In this document: in pieces, positions 1 through 6,047 of the stretch
Layout: every line of letters begins with the position of its first letter
Numbering within the stretch: position 1 is the stretch's first letter
DNA from: JAQBDA01 sp964525785
GTDB lineage: Bacteria; Chloroflexota; Anaerolineae; Anaerolineales; UBA4823
DNA: 28,355 nt
Direction of reading: 5' to 3'
Assembly (NCBI GenBank): GCA_964525785.1
Contig: CAZGIX010000044.1
Location: 1 to 28,355 of the forward strand
The notes under the pieces: model-generated
What the model was told of the DNA's origin: nothing
Databases searched by the model: none
The model's input: the letters and a program-made list of their open reading frames with translations, nothing else
Translations under genes and position numbers: made by a program

Positions 1-13
1 AAGGAGGAATGAT

Positions 14-1180
14 ATGGGAATGCGAAAAGTAGCAGTGGTGGGTGCGGGGATGACCAAGTTCGTGCGGCGTTCCCTGGAGACCGGCAAAGAGCTTTCCTGG
101 CAGGCGTCGCGCATGGCGCTGGATTCTTGCGAGCTGAGCATGGATGATATCGACGCCGTGTGCCTGGGCACCGCGCCGGATTCGTTCGATGGCGTACACA
201 TGAATGGAGAATACCTGAGCGACGGGGCTGGCGCCTGGAATAAGCCCTACATGCGCTCCTATGTCGGCGGTGGCACGGGGGTGTTCATGCCCATCCAGGG
301 CTGGTATCACGTGGCGTCCGGGCTGTGCGATGTGGTCCTGGTCGTAGCGGAGGAGAAGATGTCCAGCTACTACCCGCATGCGCAGGCGGCTTTCCTGACC
401 ATCTTCGACCACACCACCGAGCGCCCGCTCAAGCCCAACCTGCTGTGGATCTTTGCCCTGGAGATGAACCGTTATATGACCACCTACGGTATCTCCAAGG
501 AAGATATCGCCCGCGTCTCCGTGCAGCATAAGCGCAACGCCGCAGAACATCCCTGCGCCTTGCTGGGTGACGCAAACATCACCGTCCAGGATGTGCTGGA
601 TTCGGAGGTGCTTGCCTGGCCCGTGCAGCGCTACGATGTCAGCCCGGTCAGCGACGGCGCAGTGGCGATCATCATGGCAGCCGAGCACGTCGCCCGGCGC
701 ATCACGGACAAGCCCATATGGATCGAAGGCGTCGGCTGGACGCTGGACACCGCCTACTGGACCAACCGTGACCTGGCTTACCCCCGTTATGTAGAAGTGG
801 CAGCCCGCATGGCCTACGAGATGGCGGGCATTACCGAGCCGCGCAAACAAATCCACATTGCTGAGCCGTATGACCCATTCGACTATAAAGCCCTGCACCA
901 CCTGGAGGGTCTGCAGCTCGCCGAGCGCGGCCAGGCTCCGCAGCTGTATATCGATGGCACTGCCGCTCGCGATGGCGACCTGCCCATCTGCCCATCTGGC
1001 GGGCTGTTGGGGGTGGGCAATCCGATTGCCGCCGCCGGGCTGATGAAGATCGCCGAGCTGTTCTGGCAGCTGCGCGGGGAGGCCGGTGGACGCCAGGTAC
1101 CCGGGCAGCCGCGGCGCGGCATTGCCCAGGCCTGGGGCGACCTGATGCAGGTCGGCACTGTGGTCGTTATGGGAAAGTAG
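14..1180 (+). CDS. thiolase-fold protein, probable DUF35-partnered aldolase (SCP-x/Ltp2-like)
   Basis: 388 residues, the usual length for SCP-x/archaeal-type thiolases. A strong ribosome site (AAGGAGG, 1-7) lies 6 nt before the ATG. The fold is recognisable from the N-terminal VAVVGAGMTKF, the VASG...DVVLVV...EKM stretch (about 100-116), SPVSDGAVAIIM, and the C-terminal QLRGEAGGRQVPG. Alignment by eye to archaeal acetyl-CoA thiolases puts Gly86 (VGGGTG) where the nucleophilic Cys belongs (ACASG), and Asn336 (GNPIAAAG) where the GHPxG His belongs. The motif normally read as HDxF is YDPF here (Tyr286). The steroid side-chain aldolase Ltp2 is a thiolase-fold protein without these Cys/His residues; it uses Tyr and binds a DUF35 domain. 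Two DUF35 genes follow directly. I infer C-C bond cleavage of a beta-hydroxyacyl-CoA rather than thiolysis. The fold is certain; the reaction and substrate are not. Confidence 0.85.
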   Translation: MGMRKVAVVGAGMTKFVRRSLETGKELSWQASRMALDSCELSMDDIDAVCLGTAPDSFDGVHMNGEYLSDGAGAWNKPYMRSYVGGGTGVFMPIQGWYHVASGLCDVVLVVAEEKMSSYYPHAQAAFLTIFDHTTERPLKPNLLWIFALEMNRYMTTYGISKEDIARVSVQHKRNAAEHPCALLGDANITVQDVLDSEVLAWPVQRYDVSPVSDGAVAIIMAAEHVARRITDKPIWIEGVGWTLDTAYWTNRDLAYPRYVEVAARMAYEMAGITEPRKQIHIAEPYDPFDYKALHHLEGLQLAERGQAPQLYIDGTAARDGDLPICPSGGLLGVGNPIAAAGLMKIAELFWQLRGEAGGRQVPGQPRRGIAQAWGDLMQVGTVVVMGK

Positions 1181-1184
1181 ATTC

Positions 1185-1256
1185 ACCACCGAGAACACAG
1201 AGAACACCGAGATTTATACATTTTCTCTTCTCAGTGCACTCTGTGATCTCTGTGGT
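1185..1256. repeat. intergenic inverted repeat between thiolase-like and DUF35 genes
   Basis: The left arm ACCACCGAGAACACAGAG (1185-1202) pairs with CTCTGTGATCTCTGTGGT (1239-1256) at 16 of 18 positions, with a 36-nt AT-rich loop. It fills almost the whole gap between the two genes. The arms are themselves low-complexity (GAGAACACAGAG-type), like the interspersed repeats found between genes in many environmental bacterial genomes. It has no T-tract, so it is probably a repeat element or an mRNA-stabilising hairpin rather than a terminator. Confidence 0.6.
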
Positions 1257-1270
1257 AAAAAGGAGCTCTT

Positions 1271-1789
1271 ATGACAGCCAAGATCAAGCATTTCCCCGGG
1301 ACATCGTTGAGTGAAGCCGATTTCGCCCAGGGCAAGGTGCTCCACAATTTCGACGAGATGCACGCCGATTTCGCCTGGGATACGGGAGCAGGCATTGGCG
1401 CGTACCTGGCAGGGCTGAAGCGGGGTGTGCTCACCGGCGCATACTGCCCTACCTGCCGCAAGACCATCATCCCACCGCGCAGCGTGTGTGAGTGGTGCTA
1501 CCGGCCGATCGATCAGCTCGTGCCACTCCGGGATACCGGCACGGTCAATACCTTCTCGCTGTGCTACGTCACATGGGACGTGCAGCGCATCTCAGAGCCA
1601 GAGATACCGGCTGTGATCGAGATCGACGGGGCATCCCCGCTGCACGGCATCCTGCACAAGCTGGGCGAGGTCGACCCTCAGCAGGTGCACATCGGCATGC
1701 GCGTGAAAGCTGTGTGGAAGCCGGAAAACGAGCGGCAGGGCGCCATAACCGATATCCTGTACTTCAAACCGCTGGAGGTGCAGCCATGA
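1271..1789 (+). CDS. Zn-ribbon/OB-fold DUF35 protein, first of two
   Basis: 172 residues. The Zn-ribbon Cys pairs are C59-x2-C62 and C73-x2-C76 (YCPTC...CEWC). An OB-fold with the family pattern follows: GTVNTFSLCYVTWDV, then GMRVKAVWKP and a closing DILYF strand. DUF35 proteins are non-catalytic or acyl-CoA-binding partners of thiolase-fold enzymes, for example in archaeal thiolase/HMG-CoA synthase, BbsA of benzylsuccinate degradation, and the ChsH2 domain bound by Ltp2. This copy has an N-terminal extension of about 40 residues that the next gene lacks in this form. The start is the ATG after AAAAAGGAGCTCTT (AAGGAG with short spacing). Its stop overlaps the next start as ATGA, so the two are translationally coupled. 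Confidence 0.9.
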   Translation: MTAKIKHFPGTSLSEADFAQGKVLHNFDEMHADFAWDTGAGIGAYLAGLKRGVLTGAYCPTCRKTIIPPRSVCEWCYRPIDQLVPLRDTGTVNTFSLCYVTWDVQRISEPEIPAVIEIDGASPLHGILHKLGEVDPQQVHIGMRVKAVWKPENERQGAITDILYFKPLEVQP

Positions 1790-2247
1790 CCTTGATGAAA
1801 CAACCCCCTGATGCTCCGCAGGCCTGGATTGGCGACCTGCCCGTCACCAACCGCTATACATTCGGCCTGGCAGGCGAGCGCTTCTTCCGGGCGATCAAAG
1901 ATGAGGGACGCATCTACGGCACCCACTGCCCGCGCTGTGAGATCACCTATGTGCCTGCCCGGGCTTTCTGCGAGCGCTGCCTTGGCGAGCTGGACGAGTG
2001 GATCGACGTGGGCACGCAAGGCGAGGTGCATTCATTCACCTGGCTGTATGTGGATGCAGACGGTGCCCCCCTGGACCTGCCGCGACTGGTGGCTTTCGTG
2101 AAAATCAAGGATGGCGGCCTGGTGCACCTGCTGGGAGAAGTCGAACCGGAGGAAGTCGCCATCGGCATGACGGTGGAAGCTGTGTTCAAACCGCAAGCCG
2201 AGCGCCAGGGAGATATATTGGATATCCTGTATTTTCGACCCCAATAG
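1786..2247 (+). CDS. Zn-ribbon/OB-fold DUF35 protein, second of two
   Basis: 153 residues. The ATG at 1786 overlaps the preceding stop and is preceded by GGAGG inside the upstream gene; the reading frame is open further upstream, but that part has no coding logic. Zn-ribbon cysteines are C48, C51, C62 and C65 (HCPRC...CERC). The OB-fold is GEVHSFTWLYV... GMTVEAVFKP...DILYF. It is paralogous to the previous gene (same VEPEEV/VDPQQV-IGM and ERQG-IxDILYF ends) but clearly diverged, so the pair may form a heteromeric subunit set with the thiolase-like protein rather than being redundant copies. Confidence 0.9.
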   Translation: MTLMKQPPDAPQAWIGDLPVTNRYTFGLAGERFFRAIKDEGRIYGTHCPRCEITYVPARAFCERCLGELDEWIDVGTQGEVHSFTWLYVDADGAPLDLPRLVAFVKIKDGGLVHLLGEVEPEEVAIGMTVEAVFKPQAERQGDILDILYFRPQ

Positions 2248-2270
2248 CCAGACGCCTCAGGTGAGAATAA

Positions 2271-2352
2271 CCGGCGCCAATTGAGAACGCCGGCTGTAAA
2301 GATTAGTATTGGGGCTGCCGCCTATGACAAGACAGCCGGCGTCAGCCCCAAT
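2271..2352. other. structured intergenic segment with competing stems
   Basis: Three pairings overlap here. ACGCCGGCTGT (2287-2297) pairs perfectly with ACAGCCGGCGT (2332-2342). ATTGGGGCTG (2308-2317) pairs perfectly with CAGCCCCAAT (2343-2352). CCGGCG (2271-2276) can pair with CGCCGG (2288-2293). The first two cross each other with no nucleotides between their 3' arms, so they are probably alternatives. There is no T-run after either stem. It lies 24 nt after the DUF35 stop and could end that transcript, act as a conformational switch, or be a repeat remnant. Confidence 0.55.
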
Positions 2353-2477
2353 TATCCCCCTCCTGGCAGCAATACTATATGTGTGTCTACGTGATCCAGC
2401 CAGGGTATATGCAAAGTACCTTACGCATACCCACCGCAGTGGTAAACTTAGGTCGTTCTAAATTCGTGGCACGACAG

Positions 2478-2506
2478 TTGCACCGGATGGCGAGAACTTA
2501 TAGGAT
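2478..2506 (+). promoter_or_regulatory. possible promoter, near-leaderless
   Basis: TTGCAC (2478-2483) and TAGGAT (2501-2506) are separated by 17 nt. A start of transcription near 2513 would leave under 10 nt before the ATG at 2521. That fits the absence of a ribosome-binding sequence there. Both boxes are imperfect, so this is a weak call. Confidence 0.3.
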
Positions 2507-2520
2507 AAACAGCCCAAACC

Positions 2521-3312
2521 ATGCCGCCTGCCAGCCAATCGAAGCCTAGATCCCTGAAACCAGGCGTATTTATCGCCAGCTACCGCCTGCATCCCATGCG
2601 GCGGGGCGAGCTGCTCTCGCTGTTTGCCCTGGCAGCGGCAGCCGTCCTGGTGCCTGTGTTATATGGATATTCTCGAGCGCAGTACGCCTTGACAAAATAC
2701 GGCCCTATCGCCGCGGCGGCATGGAGCCGGCCCTGGTACCTGCTGGCAGGTGTGGCTATGCTGGTCGGCGCGGCGCTTCTGGTATACCGCCTGACCACAC
2801 GCCGGCGACGGATCGACGTCCATAAGAATGGCATCCTGCTGCGCCGGTCGCGGGTGAAATACCTGCCCTGGACAGGCGTGGCGGGAATAGCCAGCGGCAC
2901 CAGCCAGACATTCTTCTTGGGACTGCCGCTGCGCACCCACAACCGGGTAATGATCTATCCCACTGTTGGCAAGCCGCTGCGTTTGGATAGCTCGATCGAA
3001 AACCTTCCCGAGCTACTCACCCGGCTAAAAGCCAGTGTTTACCCGCGCTTGCTCGAGCAGATGAGCCCGGCATTCGCACAGGGAGGGCGGTTGTACTTCG
3101 GACCGCTGAGCATCACGCAGAGCAGTCTGCAGTTTGAGATCGGCAAGCCGCCAGCGCGAAACCTGCCCTGGTCGCAATTGCGCTCCGTCTCTGTTCAATC
3201 TGGCGTGCTGGTGGTTGAGCCGGAGCAAGGTCAAGCGTTAAAAATTCCAGCGTTCAACATCCCCAACCTGGAGCTGCTGCTCCAAATCATCCAAAGCGGG
3301 GTGAAAAAATGA
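2521..3312 (+). CDS. two-TM membrane protein with tandem PH-like cytoplasmic region
   Basis: 263 residues. Hydrophobic segments at about 30-50 and 71-90 are followed by an Arg-rich stop (TTRRRR) and a soluble C-terminal region. That region shows two similar beta-rich units, each ending in a PW motif: HKNGILLRRS...YLPW (about 101-117) and FGPLSITQSSLQFEIG...NLPW (about 193-217). The layout resembles bacterial membrane-anchored PH/DUF6585-like proteins, but I cannot assign a family with certainty. No enzymatic motif is visible. The ATG has no clear Shine-Dalgarno sequence. The stop overlaps the start of the following lipoprotein gene (ATGA), so the two are coupled, suggesting a joint envelope role. 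Confidence 0.7.
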   Translation: MPPASQSKPRSLKPGVFIASYRLHPMRRGELLSLFALAAAAVLVPVLYGYSRAQYALTKYGPIAAAAWSRPWYLLAGVAMLVGAALLVYRLTTRRRRIDVHKNGILLRRSRVKYLPWTGVAGIASGTSQTFFLGLPLRTHNRVMIYPTVGKPLRLDSSIENLPELLTRLKASVYPRLLEQMSPAFAQGGRLYFGPLSITQSSLQFEIGKPPARNLPWSQLRSVSVQSGVLVVEPEQGQALKIPAFNIPNLELLLQIIQSGVKK

Positions 3313-5819
3313 AGAGAACCCACCCGAAACCTGGTCAAATCCTTAATCGATTAGCATTATTGGCGATCCTTTTCGCCCTGTCGGCATGCTCGATGTTCCC
3401 GACCGGCCCTGGCTCCACTCCAGCGCCGACCGAGCCCGCCCCCACCAGCGATCCTTACGCAGCCACTCCGGCTCCACAGGCCGAGATCCGCTTTGGGGTG
3501 CAGGTGCCTGGGAACACCCCCCAGGAAGGCGCGGTATCGCTGACCGTAATGGATGAGGTGACCGGTCTGGCGCTCAGCGCCCAATCCTACGAGATGATAG
3601 CGGATGCAGACGGTCACTACAGCCTGACATTGAGGTTCCCGGTTGGATCAGTGGTCAAGTACCGCTACTCGCGTCAGACTGCCAGCGCCCCGGTGGAGGA
3701 ATACACTTCCTCTGGTCGCCAGGTGCGCTACCGCTTACTGCTCGTCCAGGGACCTGGTCAGGTCGATGATGTAGTCAGCCGATGGACAGATACCGAGTTC
3801 AGCGGTCCTTCCGGGCGCATCACTGGGACAGCCTCAGACGCAGTCAGTGGGCAGCCGATCGCCAGCCTGCTGGTTGCTGCCGGTGGATCGCAGGTGCTCA
3901 CCGGCTCGGATGGCAGCTTCTTGATCGAAGGCCTGCCCCCGGGCACGCACAACTTGGTTGCCTACGCTCTGGATGGCAGCTACCGCACCTTCCAGCAGGG
4001 AGCGCTGGTGGCAGCTGATTCCGGCACCCCTGCCCCACTGCAGATGACAGCCGCCCCGCCGGTGCAGGTGACTTTCGAAGTTTTGGCGCCTGACAATACC
4101 ACCCCGGCTGTGCCGCTGCGCCTGGCCGGCAACCTGTACCAGCTGGGCAATACCTATGCAGACTTGGCAGGCGGCTTCAGCACCCTGGCATCCCGCATGC
4201 CGGTCTTATCCCCCCTGCCTGACCATTATTACACGGTCAACCTGATGCTTCCTGCCGGCGCCGATATCCGCTATGTGTACACCCTGGGAGATGGCTTCTG
4301 GAACGCCGAGCAGACCTCAGCCGGTCAGGCCAGGCAGCTTATCGTGCCGGAGGGCGGAGCGCTGGTCAAGGATCGCATCGACAGCTGGTCCGGCGGTCAG
4401 GCTGGCACAATTGCCTTTGATGTCAGCACGCCCGCCACGACTCTCGCCGGGGACCAGATTTCGATCCAATTCAACCCGCTCTTCGGCTGGGCCGAGCCGC
4501 TGCCAATGTGGAAGCTGGGGGAGAACCGCTGGGTGTACGTACTAAACAGCCCGTTAGAAGCAATTGACACTCTGCGCTACCGCATCTGCCGCAACGAGCA
4601 GTGCTCTGCAGCCGACGATGCCGCTACCGCTGGACCTTTCGCCGGAGGCTACGAGGTCAAGACTCAGGTGGAACGCCAGGAAGCAGATGTGAACGTGACC
4701 TCCTGGGCCTGGCTCGATCCGCAGGTGCAGCTGGCGCCCCCACCGGCAATTGAAGTCATGCCGCGCACTCCCGGTTTCATCGCCGGTGTGGAGTGGCAGG
4801 CGCGCTTCCACCCCTCCTGGACGCCGCGGATCGGCTCCATCATAGACGGGGTGTTGGGCACGGGCAGTAGTTGGACGGTAATCGCTCCCACGTGGACCTA
4901 CACGCGCAACTCGCCCCCGATCCTGGAGATCGTCGCCGGGCAAGACGCTTTCTGGCCCGACCTGACCAACATGATCACCGAAGGGCGCGCCCGCGGCCTG
5001 GATATCGCCATCTACCCGCAGCCGCGTTTCAGCCAGACCCCCGAAGAGTGGTGGCTGGCTGGCAACCGCGATTTCGCCTGGTGGCTGGTGTGGTTCGAGC
5101 AGTACCGCGCCTTCGTCCTGCACCACGCTGACCTGGCTGCCCGCTCGGACGCCCAATCTCTGATCATCGGCGGCGACTGGCTCGCACCAGCCCTCCCGGG
5201 TGGTCGCCTGGCAGATGGCTCATCTTCTGGCGTGCCTGCTGATGCAGAAAACCGCTGGCGCGAGATGATCAGCCAGGTGCGGCAGCGCTACAGCGGGCAG
5301 GTATGGTGGGCCATGCCTTTCTCGCAGGCTGTTACCGGAACCCCACCGTTCCTGGACGCAGTGGATGGTTTCTACGTGCAGTTCTCGGAGCCGCTCAGCA
5401 GCCGCAACGACGCAGCCCAGCCAGAGCTAGAGGCTGAAGCTGCCCGCCTGCTGGATAGCGTTCTCCTGCCGCTCAAGGGCAGCACAGGCAAGATACTCAT
5501 CCTCGCCCCGGCCTACACCGCTACCGATGGCGCGGCAACTGCCTGCCTGCCCTCCCCGCAGGGCGGATGCCTGCCGCTGCAAGCCCTGCAGCAGCCCAAT
5601 CCGGATTACCCGGCTATCCCGCTCGACCTGCAGGAGCAGGTGGATATCTACAGCGCCTTGCTGGCGGTGGTCAACGGGAGGGGATGGGTGGATGGCTTTG
5701 TCTCCCGGGGCTACTACCCGCCGGCAGCACTACAGGATAAATCTGCATCAGTGCACGGCAAGCCGGTGAACTCAATATTAGAGTATTACTTCCCCCGCAT
5801 GAGCGGCGAAATGCCGTAG
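3309..5819 (+). CDS. multidomain lipoprotein with carboxypeptidase-regulatory-like and GH-like domains
   Basis: 836 residues. A signal peptide ends in the lipobox LSAC (Cys27), followed by a Pro/Thr linker (about 32-57), so it is a surface lipoprotein. Residues about 58-160 and 250-360 are two similar beta-domains with VxYRYS/IRYVYT strands, like starch-binding or Ig modules. Between them (about 167-248) is a carboxypeptidase-regulatory-like domain (GRITGTASDAVSGQPIAS... DGSFLIEGLPPGTH). Residues about 365-465 are another beta-domain. The C-terminal part (about 486-830) is alpha/beta and reads like a TIM-barrel glycosidase of the GH113-like sort (WTVIAPTWTYT, GLDIAIYPQPRF, SLIIGGDW, WWAMPFSQ, DGFVSRGYYPP). 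At the expected acid position I see Asp623 (GGDW) instead of Glu. Activity is therefore uncertain; carbohydrate binding or processing is the inference. Confidence 0.75.
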   Translation: MKRTHPKPGQILNRLALLAILFALSACSMFPTGPGSTPAPTEPAPTSDPYAATPAPQAEIRFGVQVPGNTPQEGAVSLTVMDEVTGLALSAQSYEMIADADGHYSLTLRFPVGSVVKYRYSRQTASAPVEEYTSSGRQVRYRLLLVQGPGQVDDVVSRWTDTEFSGPSGRITGTASDAVSGQPIASLLVAAGGSQVLTGSDGSFLIEGLPPGTHNLVAYALDGSYRTFQQGALVAADSGTPAPLQMTAAPPVQVTFEVLAPDNTTPAVPLRLAGNLYQLGNTYADLAGGFSTLASRMPVLSPLPDHYYTVNLMLPAGADIRYVYTLGDGFWNAEQTSAGQARQLIVPEGGALVKDRIDSWSGGQAGTIAFDVSTPATTLAGDQISIQFNPLFGWAEPLPMWKLGENRWVYVLNSPLEAIDTLRYRICRNEQCSAADDAATAGPFAGGYEVKTQVERQEADVNVTSWAWLDPQVQLAPPPAIEVMPRTPGFIAGVEWQARFHPSWTPRIGSIIDGVLGTGSSWTVIAPTWTYTRNSPPILEIVAGQDAFWPDLTNMITEGRARGLDIAIYPQPRFSQTPEEWWLAGNRDFAWWLVWFEQYRAFVLHHADLAARSDAQSLIIGGDWLAPALPGGRLADGSSSGVPADAENRWREMISQVRQRYSGQVWWAMPFSQAVTGTPPFLDAVDGFYVQFSEPLSSRNDAAQPELEAEAARLLDSVLLPLKGSTGKILILAPAYTATDGAATACLPSPQGGCLPLQALQQPNPDYPAIPLDLQEQVDIYSALLAVVNGRGWVDGFVSRGYYPPAALQDKSASVHGKPVNSILEYYFPRMSGEMP

Positions 5820-5981
5820 ATGCGGCGGGCGATAGAGTCGGGAAGTGACAGAAGGCACTCAGATTCCAGCATCTGGCCCTGGGGGGAACACACCGTCGGT
5901 GCTGAGGTAATCGTCACGCCATCCGCCATCGTACCGGACTGGGAAATCTTCTTGCACATGCTGAATAAAGCAGGCCAATGA
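5820..5981 (+). CDS. small ORF directly after a UAG stop, unknown
   Basis: 53 codons. The ATG at 5820 follows immediately after the TAG (5817-5819) of the lipoprotein gene and is in the same frame, so it could be a separate small protein, a readthrough extension, or leftover coding sequence. The predicted peptide has a basic start (MRRAIESGSDRRH) and a plausible folded part (WGEHTVGAEVIVTPSA, then VPDWEIFLHMLNKAGQ). Codon choice in the second half resembles the neighbouring genes. No good ribosome site is present. I recognise no family. It is not needed to complete the lipoprotein, whose last domain appears to end before the UAG. Confidence 0.35.
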   Translation: MRRAIESGSDRRHSDSSIWPWGEHTVGAEVIVTPSAIVPDWEIFLHMLNKAGQ

Positions 5982-5985
5982 GTCA

Positions 5986-6013
5986 TCGATGCACGATATG
6001 ATCGAGATATAAT
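5986..6013 (+). promoter_or_regulatory. possible promoter of araA
   Basis: A perfect -10 box TATAAT lies at 6008-6013. The best -35 is TCGATG (5986-5991) at 16 nt spacing, which is poor. Transcription would begin near 6020, leaving a leader of about 28 nt with the ribosome site. The weak -35 would suit activator-dependent expression, but no operator is evident. Confidence 0.45.
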
Positions 6014-6047
6014 TGCACCTGAGATTAAATCCCCAAGGGGAGGCATG

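Noticed and set aside
1492..1785. Longer reading of the second DUF35 gene starting at 1492
   Set aside because: The upstream part overlaps the first DUF35 gene in another frame and has no DUF35 similarity. The ATG at 1786 has a ribosome site and the typical stop/start overlap.
2287..2352. H-type pseudoknot formed by both crossing stems at once
   Set aside because: The 3' arms are directly adjacent, leaving no linker to span an 11-bp stem, so simultaneous formation is unlikely. Alternative stems are the better reading.
4554..5156. 200-codon open frame on the - strand
   Set aside because: It lies wholly inside the lipoprotein gene, has no ribosome site or recognisable motif, and is explained by the GC-rich codons of the + strand gene.
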